Assembly: GCA_016192135.1 (NCBI GenBank)
Contig: JACPUR010000004.1
Coordinates: forward strand, 81,311 to 145,310
DNA from: Candidatus Tectomicrobia bacterium
GTDB taxonomy: Bacteria; UBA8248
Direction of reading: 5' to 3'
DNA: 64,000 nt
The position numbers were made by a program, and so were the translations under genes. Below are positions 31,742 through 40,559 of this stretch, one piece after another; positions within the stretch are counted from its first letter, which is position 1, and every line of letters starts with the position of its first letter. The notes beneath the pieces were generated by a model. It was not told the origin of the DNA and ran no database searches. It saw only the letters and a program-made list of their open reading frames with translations.

Positions 31742-32089
31742 TCAGCGGCCCTCCCCCGCCTCGTCCAGGTAGGCCTGGAAATCCCCCAGGGTGCGGGAGA
31801 TGAAGCCGGCCGCGCGGTCCAGGGCGATGAACTCCATGTCCGAGGCGTCCCCGGCGGCCTCGTCCCGGAGCCTCTTGAGCGCCTCGAGGTACTCCCGGGC
31901 GCGCTCGCCGGGCGGGGTGTTTTTCTTGGCGGCGGGGGGCTTTTCCTTCTCGACGAACTCGGCGAAGGGCCCCGCCTGGTAGGAGACGTAGCAGAAGGCG
32001 TGGTGGAGGGCCGCCTCCTCGACGCTCTCCTCCCCCTGGGCGTCCTTGCGGAGGTCGTTCAGCTTGGCCAGGACGGGTTCGGCTTTCAC
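31742..32089 (-). CDS. Small helical protein of unknown function
   Basis: A 115-residue, charged, largely helical protein with no signal or membrane segment. It contains EESVEEAALHHAFCYVSYQAGPFAEFVEKEK and MEFIALDRAAGFISRTLGDFQAYLDEA. The reading frame is consistent (codon bias, Lys and Glu on amphipathic helices) and its stop overlaps the upstream edge of the YceI frame, so the two are probably co-transcribed. No family recognised. Confidence 0.6.
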   Translation of the reverse strand: MKAEPVLAKLNDLRKDAQGEESVEEAALHHAFCYVSYQAGPFAEFVEKEKPPAAKKNTPPGERAREYLEALKRLRDEAAGDASDMEFIALDRAAGFISRTLGDFQAYLDEAGEGR

Positions 32090-32156
32090 CCTTCTCTCCT
32101 CGGGCGGGCGCGGGGCCGCATGCCGATGCCAGTATAGGGAGCCGCCCCCCTCCTGC

Positions 32157-33059
32157 TCAAGAAGACTTGCGCGCCCGCGCCTCCACCCCCGCCATGCGCT
32201 CGATCTGCTTCACGACGGCGATGTGGTCGAGGTCCCCTTCCCCGTTCGCCACCAGGGCGTTGAACAGCTGCGAGACGAGGGCCGCCCCCGGCAGCGCCAC
32301 CTGGCGCTCGCGGGCTTGATCGAGCGCGTAGCGCAGGTCCTTGACGTGCATCGTGACGCGCGCGCCGGGACGGAAGTCCCCCGAGAGGATCTTGGGCGCC
32401 TTGACCTCGAGGGCGCCGCAGCGGGCGAGCCCGGCGCCCAGCACCTCGACCAGCGCCGCCGGGTCGAGCCCCGCCTTGGCGCCCAGGACCAGCGCCTCCC
32501 CCACCCCGAGGAAGGTGACGGCCACCAGCACCTGGTTCGCCAGCTTGGCGATGCAGCCCGAGCCGTTGGCCTCCCCCACGAGCACCACCTTGCGCCCCAG
32601 GGCGTCGAGGAGGGGCTTGCAGCGCTCGAAGGCCTTGCGCGGCCCCCCCACCATGATGGAGAGGGTGCCCGCGGCCGCGCCCTCGGGGGCGCCCGAGACC
32701 GGGGCGTCGAGCATCTCCACCCCCCGCTCCGCCAGCGCCTTGGCCACCTTCGCCGCGCTGGCGGGCTGGTTGCTCGTGCAGTCGACGAGGACGCTGCCGG
32801 GGCGCATGGCCCCCGCCAGCCCGTTCGGCCCCAGGACCACCTCCTCCACGTGGGGGGCGTCGGGCAGGCAGGTGAAGACCACCTCGGCCTGCTTCGCCAC
32901 CTCGGCGGGGTTCCCGCAGGGGACGGCGCCCTCGCCCGCGAGCTCGTCCACGGCCGGGCGGCTGCGGTTCGCGACCGCCACCTTGTGGCCCGCCCCCAGC
33001 AGCCGCCGCGTCATCGGCTTGCCCATCAGGCCCAGTCCAATGAATCCCACGGAAGCCAT
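32157..33059 (-). CDS. NAD(P)-dependent beta-hydroxyacid dehydrogenase
   Basis: A 300-residue protein of the 3-hydroxyisobutyrate/tartronate-semialdehyde/GLYR1 family. The NAD(P) loop is VGFIGLGLMGKPMTRRLL, the substrate loop is DCTSNQPASAAKVAKAL and DAPVSGAPEGAAAGTLSIMVGG, and the catalytic Lys lies in GSGCIAKLANQVLVA. The start ATG at 33059 has AGGAGG upstream. It oxidises a short hydroxyacid (or reduces the semialdehyde). The exact substrate is not evident; the aldehyde dehydrogenase and ThDP enzymes in the window would fit a glyoxylate/tartronate-semialdehyde or valine-like route, but this is speculative. Confidence 0.87.
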   Translation of the reverse strand: MASVGFIGLGLMGKPMTRRLLGAGHKVAVANRSRPAVDELAGEGAVPCGNPAEVAKQAEVVFTCLPDAPHVEEVVLGPNGLAGAMRPGSVLVDCTSNQPASAAKVAKALAERGVEMLDAPVSGAPEGAAAGTLSIMVGGPRKAFERCKPLLDALGRKVVLVGEANGSGCIAKLANQVLVAVTFLGVGEALVLGAKAGLDPAALVEVLGAGLARCGALEVKAPKILSGDFRPGARVTMHVKDLRYALDQARERQVALPGAALVSQLFNALVANGEGDLDHIAVVKQIERMAGVEARARKSS

Positions 33060-33191
33060 GGCCTCACCTCCTGTCTGTGGAGAGCGGTCTTTGGAGAGGG
33101 AACCCGCCCAGGTTCGCACAAATCGCCCGGTCCGCGAAAGGAGCGTCCGGGCGGGTTGACGGGCGTCCCATGCGAGGAGTCAGATGCCTCC

Positions 33192-33770
33192 ATGATGGCC
33201 CGATCGCTCGCTCGGCTCCTCGCGCCCCTGGCCGCGCTGGCTCTCCTGGCCGGCTGCGCCGCGACCCAGGAGGCGAGGAGCCAGCCCGTGGAGATCCGCG
33301 TGCCCGCGCCCCGGGGCCGGACGGCCCCGGTGCGCGCCCGCTACGTCCTCCTGGCGGCGGACGCCCTCCCGGAGCCCGACCTCGCCCGCACCAAGGACTA
33401 CGTGCTGCGGGCCAAGGCCTCCCTCGCCTCCACCCTGCTGGAGGCCGCCGCGCCCCGGATGCGGGCCTTCGGCCTCGATCCGCTCGAGGCCCGGGAGGCG
33501 GGGATGGCGTCGGGGCGCCTCATCGTGGTCCTGACCCGGCTCGAGGCGGCGCTCGAGAAGAACCGCTGGGAGGCGGCCGCCGTCCTCACGGTCGAGGCGG
33601 CCGGCAGCGACGGCAAGCTCCGGGGCCGCTGGACGTCCTCCGGGCGGGGCGCCCACGACGACTCGCGCATCCTGGGCGGGGGCGCGGGCCTCGCGATGGG
33701 CCAGGCCATCGGGGAGGCGCTGGACCGCGTCCCCTGGGAGCAGATCGGGGGCGCCCGGCCCTCCCCCTGA
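33192..33770 (+). CDS. Lipoprotein of unknown function
   Basis: A 192-residue protein with a lipoprotein signal: basic N-terminus, LLAPLAALALLAGC, lipobox Cys at about residue 21. The mature part starts with a Gln/Pro/Arg-rich linker, then a domain with RYVLLAADALPEPDLARTKDYVLRAKASLASTLLEAA and a C-terminal glycine patch ILGGGAGLAMGQAIGEALD. GAGGAG lies about 12 bases before the ATG. It is probably anchored to the outer membrane on its periplasmic side. No family recognised beyond a faint resemblance to DUF4410-type lipoproteins. Confidence 0.7.
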   Translation: MMARSLARLLAPLAALALLAGCAATQEARSQPVEIRVPAPRGRTAPVRARYVLLAADALPEPDLARTKDYVLRAKASLASTLLEAAAPRMRAFGLDPLEAREAGMASGRLIVVLTRLEAALEKNRWEAAAVLTVEAAGSDGKLRGRWTSSGRGAHDDSRILGGGAGLAMGQAIGEALDRVPWEQIGGARPSP

Positions 33771-33852
33771 CGCTATACAGCGCCACCCCGCTCGTTTATC
33801 CTGGGCCCGCTTCTCCCCCGCTTTTACCCATATTTTCCGCATGAGGGACGCG

Positions 33853-35523
33853 ATGGCATCCATCTCCGCCGACGTGAACGCCGATCTTCTCTGGAAGCAC
33901 ATGGAGGCGCTCTGCCAGTGGGAGCGCTACACGGGCACCGCGGGCGAGAACGCCGCCGTGGACTACATCGCGCGCGAGATGGACGCCCTCGGCATTCCGG
34001 TGACCGTCCACGAATTCGACGCCTACATCAGCATCCCCGGCCCCGCCTCGCTCGACATCCTCGGCAAGGACGAGGAGCGCATCCCCGCTATCACCGCCGT
34101 CTTCGCGGCCTCGACCGGGGAAGCCGGAGTGACGGGCGACGCCGCCTACGTGGGCGAGGCCGAGGGCCCGGGCGAGGGCTCGGTCGCGGGGCGCATTGTG
34201 GTGGCCGAGCGGATGATGAGCCCCGCCCGCTTCTTCGCCTTCGAGCGGGCCGGCGCCATCGCCCAGGTGTACGTGAACTTGGGCTACGCCCACGAGGGGC
34301 CCATCTCGACCATCTGGGGCTCCCCCACCCCCGAGACGGCGGGGCGGCTCCCCTGCACCCCCCTCGTCACCCTCTCCCGGGAGCAGGGCCAGGACCTCAT
34401 CGACCGCCTCAAGACGAGGCGGCATGTGCGGCTCCGGGTGCGGTCCAAGGCCGACACCCGCTGGCGGCGCACCCGCATGCCCGTGGCCGACATCTCGCCC
34501 TCCAAGAAGTCCGAGGAGTTCGCCTTGCTGGGCGGCCACCTCGACTCCTGGCAGATCGGGGCGAACGACAACGCGGCCGGGGACACCACCCTCATGGAGC
34601 TGGCCCGGCTCATCCACGCCCGCCGCAGGGAGCTCCGGCGAGGGCTCCGGGTCATCTGGTTCAACGGCCACTCCCACGGGCGCTTCTCGGGCTCGACCTG
34701 GTACGCCGACCACAAGTTCGAGGAGCTGCGCGCGCGCTGCGTGGGCTACCTGAACATCGACCAGCCGGGCGCCCGCCAAGCCACTCTCTACCGGCCCTTC
34801 TCGACGGCGGACATCTCGGCCTGGGTGCAGGACGTGGTGAAGCGCCTGGGCGGCCAGAAGACCGTCCCCACCCATCCGCTGCGGATGGCGGACCAGTCCT
34901 TCTGGGGGGTGGGGGTGCCCTCGTTCTCGTTCCTGCCCGTCCTGCCCGAGGGGGCGCCGGACCTCCAGAAGGACCACCCCCACGCGGGCTTCCCGGAGTA
35001 CTGGCACAACCCGGCCGACACCCTGGACAAGATGGACAAGAAGCTCCTGGCCGAGCACTGCCGCCTCTACGCGGGGGCGCTGCACGAGCTCTGCTCGATG
35101 GAGGTGGCGCCCCTCGACCCGAGGACGGTCGCGGGGGTGGCCGAGGCCGAGCTCGCCGCCCTGCGGAAGAAGGCGGCGGGGGCGTTCGATCTCGCGGAGG
35201 CCGAGGAGGCGGCGCGGGAGTTCCGGGGGGCGGCCCAGGGGCTGATGAAGCGCATCGGGAAGCTGAAGGCCCCCGAGGCGAACCGCGCTCTCCTCAAGAT
35301 CAGCCACACCCTCAACCCCGTGCTCTACACCCAGGCGGGGCCCTACGACCAGGACCCGGCCTCGCCCGCCGTGCGCTTCCCGGGCCTCCACCGCCTGAAC
35401 GGCTATCTCGCCGCGGGGGCGGCCTCGCACGAGGGGCGGCTCCTCTACACCCGCCTGGTGCGGGAGCGCAACCGCGCCGCCGCAGCGCTGCGCCAGGCGG
35501 CGGAGATAGCGGAGGGGAGATAG
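33853..35523 (+). CDS. M28-like metallopeptidase fold protein with altered active site
   Basis: A 556-residue protein with the M28 zinc-peptidase fold: residues about 1-75 and 205-390 form the peptidase core with a PA-like insert between. Zinc-ligand positions are present in GGHLDSWQIGANDNAAGD (His229, Asp231, Asp239), NIDQPG (Asp303) and YWHNPADTLDK (His385). The canonical Glu-Glu (catalytic base plus ligand) is replaced by Ser274-His275 in WFNGHSHGRFSGSTWYAD. A region of about 130 helical residues follows the core. The ATG at 33853 has GAGGGAC six bases before; an ATG at 33841 is less likely. Peptidase activity may be lost or altered. Confidence 0.75.
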   Translation: MASISADVNADLLWKHMEALCQWERYTGTAGENAAVDYIAREMDALGIPVTVHEFDAYISIPGPASLDILGKDEERIPAITAVFAASTGEAGVTGDAAYVGEAEGPGEGSVAGRIVVAERMMSPARFFAFERAGAIAQVYVNLGYAHEGPISTIWGSPTPETAGRLPCTPLVTLSREQGQDLIDRLKTRRHVRLRVRSKADTRWRRTRMPVADISPSKKSEEFALLGGHLDSWQIGANDNAAGDTTLMELARLIHARRRELRRGLRVIWFNGHSHGRFSGSTWYADHKFEELRARCVGYLNIDQPGARQATLYRPFSTADISAWVQDVVKRLGGQKTVPTHPLRMADQSFWGVGVPSFSFLPVLPEGAPDLQKDHPHAGFPEYWHNPADTLDKMDKKLLAEHCRLYAGALHELCSMEVAPLDPRTVAGVAEAELAALRKKAAGAFDLAEAEEAAREFRGAAQGLMKRIGKLKAPEANRALLKISHTLNPVLYTQAGPYDQDPASPAVRFPGLHRLNGYLAAGAASHEGRLLYTRLVRERNRAAAALRQAAEIAEGR

Positions 35524-35570
35524 GGGCGCTTCACGCCAAGGCGCGGGGCGGCGCATCTCACCTGGAGGAG

Positions 35571-35666
35571 TTCCCTCCCCCTGCCCCCTCCCGGAGGGAG
35601 GGGGAGAAGCAGAAGGTCAAGGTGGAGTTGGAATTACCCTCCCCCTCCGGAGGAGGGTAAGGGTGG
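35571..35666. repeat. CCCTCCCGGAGGG low-complexity palindromes
   Basis: Two tandem copies of a C/G-rich palindrome: CCCTGCCCCCTCCCGGAGGG and CCCTCCCCCTCCGGAGGAGG, each followed by a G-rich tail. Similar sequences occur at about 4931-4960, 26089-26117, 45452-45487 and 47329-47440. They occupy the space between convergent genes here and may act as transcription terminators or simply be a repeat family. Confidence 0.55.
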
Positions 35667-35707
35667 GGGAGAGGTTCCGGGCACCGAGGCGATTCTCTCT
35701 GCCTCCC

Positions 35708-36637
35708 CTACGCCGTGTCCTCCTCGGCGCCCTTGCCCGGCGCGGAGCCCCTGAGGCGGGGGTCCAGCACGTCCCGCAGGGCGTCGCCCGCCAGGTTGAA
35801 GCCCATCACCAGCACCATGATGGCCGCGCCCGGGATGACCGAAACCCAGGGCGCGATCTCCAGCACCTGCTGCCCCTCGGCGATCATGAGCCCCCAGGCG
35901 GGCGTCGGGGGCGGGGGGCCCAGCCCCAGGAAGCTCAGGCTCGACTCCACGACGATGGCCGTCGCCACCCGGAAGGTCGCCAGCACGACGAGCGGCCCCA
36001 TGATCTGGGGGATGATGTGGCGCGTCCCCAGGCGCAGGTAGTCCGCCCCCAGGCCGCGCGCCGCCTCGACGAACTCCCGCTCCTTCACCGCGAGGGTCTC
36101 GCCGCGCACCAGCCGCGCGATGTGGGGGAAGGTGGCGATCCCGACCGCGATCATGGCGTTGGTGAGCGAGGGCCCCAGGATGGCCATCACCAGGATGGCC
36201 AGGAGGTAGAGGGGGAACGAGAGGAGGATGTCCACCAGGCGCATGAGGAGCATGTCGGCCCACCCCCCGATGAAACCCGAGAGGAAGCCCACCACCAGCC
36301 CCAGCGCCAGCCCGATGGCCACCGCCAGGATGCCCATGCGCAGCGAGATGCGCGCCCCCCACACGATGCGGCTGAAGATGTCGCGCCCGAGCTGGTCGGT
36401 GCCGAGCAGGTACTTGGCGCCGGGGGGCTGGAGCTGATCCGCGAGTATCTGGGCGGAGGGCTCGTGGGTGGCGACCCAGGGGGCGAAGACGGCCGCCAGC
36501 ACCACGCCCAGCACCAGAATCACCCCGGCCAGGGCCGAGGGGGAGCCGAGCAGCAGCCGGAGCGCCCCCCGGCGCGCGGTGAGGGCGCCCTTTTCTTCCG
36601 CCGTCGCACCAGGGGTCACCGTTCCCGCCGCCACCAT
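35708..36637 (-). CDS. Peptide/opine/nickel ABC transporter permease (DppC type)
   Basis: A 309-residue inner-membrane permease. The N-terminal OppC extension (PSALAGVILVLGVVLAAVFAPW) is followed by the HPLGTDxxGRD equivalent KYLLGTDQLGRDIFSRIVWGARISL, then the EAA loop RGETLAVKEREFVEAARGLGAD that contacts the ATPase. C-terminal motif ESSLSFLGLGPPPPTPAWG is typical of DppC. It lies four bases after dppB-like and forms a three-gene unit with a binding protein. No ATPase genes (DppD/DppF) are found on either side. Confidence 0.91.
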   Translation of the reverse strand: MVAAGTVTPGATAEEKGALTARRGALRLLLGSPSALAGVILVLGVVLAAVFAPWVATHEPSAQILADQLQPPGAKYLLGTDQLGRDIFSRIVWGARISLRMGILAVAIGLALGLVVGFLSGFIGGWADMLLMRLVDILLSFPLYLLAILVMAILGPSLTNAMIAVGIATFPHIARLVRGETLAVKEREFVEAARGLGADYLRLGTRHIIPQIMGPLVVLATFRVATAIVVESSLSFLGLGPPPPTPAWGLMIAEGQQVLEIAPWVSVIPGAAIMVLVMGFNLAGDALRDVLDPRLRGSAPGKGAEEDTA

Positions 36638-36641
36638 CGCC

Positions 36642-37583
36642 TCACCCGTACCGGATGCGCGGGTCGACGTATCCGTAGATCAGGTCGACCGCGAGGTTCA
36701 CCAAGATGATCACCAGCAGGTAGACCAGCATCGTCCCCTGCACCATCGGGTAGTCGCGCGCCAGCACCGACTCGATCAGCAGCGTCCCCATGCCGGGGCG
36801 GCTGAAGACGACCTCCGTCACGGTGGTGCCGCCCAGGAGCTGCCCGAGGTCCAGCCCGATCACGGTGACGATGGGCAGGAGCGCGTTTCGGAAGGCGTGC
36901 TTGCCCTTCACGGCGGCCTCGGAGAGGCCCTTCATCCGGCCCGTTCGGATGTAGTCCTGCCCCAGGATCTCGAGGAAGCTCGAGCGCGTGACCCGGGCGA
37001 TGAGGGCCGCCCCCCGCAACCCCAGCGAGAGGGCGGGGAGGAAGAGGTGCCAGACCACGTCGGTCGGGCTCGAGGGCTCGCCCACCCCGATGGTGGGAAA
37101 GAGCCTGAGCTGGAACGAGAGGAAGATGATGAGGAGGATGCCGAGCCAGAACACCGGCATCGAGATGCCCGACAGCGCTCCCACCATGCACAGCCGGTCG
37201 ATCCAGCTGTTCCGGTAGGCCGCCGAGAGGAAGCCCGCCGGGATGCCGATGAGGACGGCGATGAGGACCCCGCCGAAGGCCAGGTAGAGGGTGTGGTGGT
37301 AGATGGCCGCGATCTCGGCCATCACCGGCCGCTGGCTCCGGTAGGACTGCCCCAGGTCGCCTTGCACCGCGCGGCCCAGGTAGCGGAGGAACTGCACGTG
37401 GAGGGGCCGGTCCAGCCCCAGGTCGCGGCGCAGGTCCGCGACGGCCTGCTTGTCCCCGCCGAGGTCGGAGAGCATGAGGGCGGCCGGGTCGCCGGGCACG
37501 AGATGGACGATGAAGAAGACGATGACGAAGGCGGCCGCCAGCGTCAGCAGAGTGGCCCAGAAGCGTTGAATCGCGTAGCGCAT
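36642..37583 (-). CDS. Peptide/opine/nickel ABC transporter permease (DppB type)
   Basis: A 313-residue permease starting MRYAIQRFWATLLTLAAAFVIVFFIVHLVPGDPAAL, the standard DppB opening, with the periplasmic loop, then five more helices. The EAA-like loop is VTRSSFLEILGQDYIRTGRMKGLSE, and the end is the usual NLAVDLIYGYVDPRIRYG. It pairs with the DppC-type permease downstream and with the binding protein upstream. Confidence 0.93.
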   Translation of the reverse strand: MRYAIQRFWATLLTLAAAFVIVFFIVHLVPGDPAALMLSDLGGDKQAVADLRRDLGLDRPLHVQFLRYLGRAVQGDLGQSYRSQRPVMAEIAAIYHHTLYLAFGGVLIAVLIGIPAGFLSAAYRNSWIDRLCMVGALSGISMPVFWLGILLIIFLSFQLRLFPTIGVGEPSSPTDVVWHLFLPALSLGLRGAALIARVTRSSFLEILGQDYIRTGRMKGLSEAAVKGKHAFRNALLPIVTVIGLDLGQLLGGTTVTEVVFSRPGMGTLLIESVLARDYPMVQGTMLVYLLVIILVNLAVDLIYGYVDPRIRYG

Positions 37584-37637
37584 GGCGGCGGGAATCCCGG
37601 CCTCCCCCCGCCCGGGGGCGGGGGGAGGCGGCGAGGG

Positions 37638-39170
37638 CTACTTCTCGATCCGGACCTGGCGCCAGGGGAAGGAGTCCTGGAACGTGGGCACGTTGTTCTT
37701 CACGTAGGGCTGCATGGCGACGACGTAGTTCACGTTCACGATCGCGAAGCCCGCGACGTCCTCGGCGAGGATCTTCCGCTCCGCCTGCTCGATGTAGGCC
37801 TTGCGCTGCTCGTCGTCCACGGTGTGGCGGGCCTTGAGCAGGAGGTCGTCGGCCCGGATGTAGCCCGAGGCGTTGGGGTAGGGCTGGCTCTTGCTGAAGA
37901 AGTACTCGTAGAGGTACTGGTCGGCGTCGCTCCGGGTGATCCGGATGAAGACGACGTCGAACTGCCCGGCCCGCGACCGCTTGTCGTAGATGGCCCGCTC
38001 CGGGACGTTCATCTTGGCTCGGATGCCCGCCTTCTTCCACTGCTCCTGGAGCACGGCGGCCATCTGGGGCCATTGGGAAGAGGGCATGACGTTCACGTCC
38101 ACGTCGATGCCGTTGGGGTGGCCCGCCTCGGCGAGGAGCTTCTTCGCCTTCTCCAGATCGTAGTCCGAGGGGTTGTAGAGCTCCTTGTAGCCGAAGACGT
38201 GGGGGTTCAGCAGGTTGTGCCGGGGCGTGGCGTTGCCGAAGAAGACGTGCTTGGCGATGGACTCCCGGTCGGTGGCGTGCAGGAAGGCGCGGCGCACGCG
38301 GACGTCGTCGAAGGGCTTGCGCTTGAGGTTGAACTGCATGAAATGGGTGGCGTAGCCCGGCGTGGCGAGGACGTTCAGCTTCTGGTTCTTCTTGATCTCC
38401 TGGATCGAGGCACCCTCGAGCAGGGTGGCCACGTCCAGGTCGCCGCGCTCGATGGCGAGCTTGGCCACCGTGTCGTTGCGGATCACCTTGTGGACCACTT
38501 TCGAGAGGTGCGCCTTCTCCCAGCTGTCCGGGTTGCGGGCGAGGACGATCTCGCTCCCGCGCACCCACTTCTCGAACATGAAGGGCCCCGAGCCGATCGG
38601 GTCCTGCCCGAACTTGGAGCCCTTCTCCTTGACCGCCTTCTCGCTCACGATCCAGCCCGGCCGGAAGGCCAGCACCGCCACCATGAAGGCGGGATGGGGC
38701 TGCCTGATGGTGAGGCGGACGGTGTGGTCGTCCACCACCTCGACCTTCTCGAGCGACTGGAGGGAGCCCCGGAAGCGCGACTTCGTCTTCGGGTCCTTGA
38801 TGCGGTCGAAGGAGAACTTGACGTCGCGCGCGGTGACGGGGCCGTAGCCCTTGTGGAACTTGGCGTCCCGCCGCAGGTGGAAGGTGTAGGTCCGCCCGTC
38901 AGGGGAGAGCTCCCAACGGGTGGCCAGATCGGGCTCGACCTGGAGGGTGCCCGCCTTGAGGCGCACCAGCCCGCTGAACACGTTCATGGCCAGCATGTGG
39001 TCGGAGGGCTTGCCGATGTAGGCCGGGTCCATGGTGATGAGATCGTCGTCCGCCCGGACGCGGATCGCCTGCTCCCCGCCGGGGGCGGCGGAGGCCCCGG
39101 GCGGAACGAGGACGGCGGCTCCCGCCGCGAGCCAAAGCGCCAGCGCGAATCCTCTTATCATCGTGCGCAT
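37638..39170 (-). CDS. ABC transporter substrate-binding protein (SBP_bac_5, DppA/OppA-like)
   Basis: A 510-residue exported protein from ATG 39170 (GGAGGGG before it). Signal peptide MRTMIRGFALALWLAAGAAVLVP. Family motifs: RADDDLITMDPAYIGKPSD, EPDLATRWELSPDGRTYTFHLRRDAKFHKG, DPIGSGPFMFEKWVRGSEIVLARN and AFLHATDRESIAKHVF. It binds peptides, nickel chelates or opines in the periplasm and delivers them to the DppBC-like channel encoded next. Ligand unknown. Confidence 0.91.
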   Translation of the reverse strand: MRTMIRGFALALWLAAGAAVLVPPGASAAPGGEQAIRVRADDDLITMDPAYIGKPSDHMLAMNVFSGLVRLKAGTLQVEPDLATRWELSPDGRTYTFHLRRDAKFHKGYGPVTARDVKFSFDRIKDPKTKSRFRGSLQSLEKVEVVDDHTVRLTIRQPHPAFMVAVLAFRPGWIVSEKAVKEKGSKFGQDPIGSGPFMFEKWVRGSEIVLARNPDSWEKAHLSKVVHKVIRNDTVAKLAIERGDLDVATLLEGASIQEIKKNQKLNVLATPGYATHFMQFNLKRKPFDDVRVRRAFLHATDRESIAKHVFFGNATPRHNLLNPHVFGYKELYNPSDYDLEKAKKLLAEAGHPNGIDVDVNVMPSSQWPQMAAVLQEQWKKAGIRAKMNVPERAIYDKRSRAGQFDVVFIRITRSDADQYLYEYFFSKSQPYPNASGYIRADDLLLKARHTVDDEQRKAYIEQAERKILAEDVAGFAIVNVNYVVAMQPYVKNNVPTFQDSFPWRQVRIEK

Positions 39171-39656
39171 CAAGGTTTCCCCTCCAAAGAAGCCCCCCGG
39201 GGCGGCGGTCCGCCCTTCGGCGCGGGGCGTGTGCCTGCATGGAAGCCGCGCGGCGCCCGGCATCCGCCGGGGGGCGTGCTCCGGGATGGGAGTCCCGCGG
39301 CCGTCACGGAAACGCAAGGAGACGCTCGCAGAGCGATGCCGCATCCTAGTTAAACCCCACTTTCATTTCAAGCCCGTTTCCGGCGCATGAAATCGCCGGG
39401 ATTGGGGAATCGTGGGCCGGTTTGGCGATTCTGCCGCCATCCCGAACGCGGCTTTCCTCACCCCCATCCCCTCCTTCGGCCTACGCCGGCCGAAAGCCGG
39501 CTCTGGCCGGCTGAAGGTCGGAGGCCAAAGCCCCCCGCGGAGGGCAAAGGCCCAACCCATCCATCGCCCGTCATGCAAACCGGCCACGGGCGCCCCGCTC
39601 CCTCCGAAAATGGTATTATGGCCCCGCGCCACCCCTTCCACGCGAGAGGAACCTGC
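39171..39656. other. 486-base divergent intergenic region
   Basis: The gap between the leftward binding-protein gene and the rightward DUF169 gene has no credible ORF. It contains inverted AAATCGCC/GGCGATT boxes (about 39390-39430), a cluster of GCCGGC-type inverted repeats (about 39484-39515) and a weak extended -10 box near 39611 for the rightward gene. A promoter for the leftward operon should lie in its left half but I could not pick one with confidence. Confidence 0.5.
39611..39619 (+). promoter_or_regulatory. Extended -10 promoter element for the DUF169 gene
   Basis: TGGTATTAT matches the TGn-TATnnT extended -10 form and lies about 38 bases before the ATG. No clear -35 box is seen. Confidence 0.35.
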
Positions 39657-40460
39657 ATGGACGCGGCCCGGATGGCCGAATGCGAGGAGCGCCTGAACCG
39701 CCACTTGAGGCTCAACACCTTCCCGGTGGCGGTGCGGTTCCTGAAGAGCTGGGACGAGCTGCCCCCCCGCGCCAAGCGGCCCCTCAAGGACCTGGGGAAC
39801 CGCTTCACCACCTGCCAGGCGATCTCCATGGCCCGGCGCTACGGCTGGGTTGTGGCCCTGGGGCGGGAGGACAGCAGCTGCGTCCTGGGGGCCATGGCGC
39901 TCGGCATCGAGCGGCGCCTCCCTCACTACGAGGAGGGGAACCTCTGCATCCAGCTCTACACCGAGAGCCTCGCGGCCGGCCGCCTGAGCGAGGAGAGCGT
40001 CCCCCGCCTCCCGGAGGGCGAGCACGTCGGCGTGGTGGCCGCCCCCCTCGGCCGGGCCGCCTTCGAGCCCCACTCCATCATCGTCTACGGTAACAGCGCC
40101 CAAATCATGCGGCTGGGCCAGGCCTGGCTCTGGAAGCGCGGCGGCACCCTCACGAGCGAGTTCCGGGGGCGCATCGACTGCGCCGACCTGGCCATCGCCC
40201 CCCACACGACCGGCCAGCCCCAGATGATCGTCCCCTGCACCGGCGACCGCATCTTCGGCCAGGTGCAGGATCACGAGGTGGCCTTCAGCTTTCCGTTCGA
40301 TGCGATGGACGAGATCCTCGATGGCCTCGAGGCCACCCACAAGGCGGGCGCCACCCGCTACCCCGTCACCAACTGGCTGAACTACACCGGGGGCTTCCCG
40401 CCCTCCTACGAGGCCTACCGCAAGATGCTCGACGAGGACCGCCCGCCCGAACGCCCCTGA
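39657..40460 (+). CDS. DUF169 family protein
   Basis: A 267-residue cytoplasmic protein of the DUF169 family, which is common in anaerobes and methanogens. Features: LRLNTFPVAVRFLKSWDELP, then Cys-containing TCQAISMARRYGWVVAL and DSSCVLGAMALGI, PLGRAAFEPHSIIVYGNSAQIMRLGQA and a C-terminal FPFDAMDEILDGLEATHKAG. The ATG has GAGAGGA upstream. The conserved Cys residues suggest a metal or thiol role, but no function is proven for the family. Confidence 0.8.
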   Translation: MDAARMAECEERLNRHLRLNTFPVAVRFLKSWDELPPRAKRPLKDLGNRFTTCQAISMARRYGWVVALGREDSSCVLGAMALGIERRLPHYEEGNLCIQLYTESLAAGRLSEESVPRLPEGEHVGVVAAPLGRAAFEPHSIIVYGNSAQIMRLGQAWLWKRGGTLTSEFRGRIDCADLAIAPHTTGQPQMIVPCTGDRIFGQVQDHEVAFSFPFDAMDEILDGLEATHKAGATRYPVTNWLNYTGGFPPSYEAYRKMLDEDRPPERP

Positions 40461-40492
40461 CCCCCTTTCGATTCCGCCGCCCAAAGACTTTC

Positions 40493-40501
40493 TGCTATAG
40501 T
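40493..40501 (+). promoter_or_regulatory. Extended -10 promoter element for chrA
   Basis: TGCTATAGT is a TGn-TATAnT extended -10 box about 59 bases before the ChrA start. A -35 element is not obvious. Confidence 0.4.
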
Positions 40502-40559
40502 AGCCCCGCCCTCTCGTGCGAAGCGTCCGCGGTTCCTCCAGGATAGCCGGGGGAGTCTC

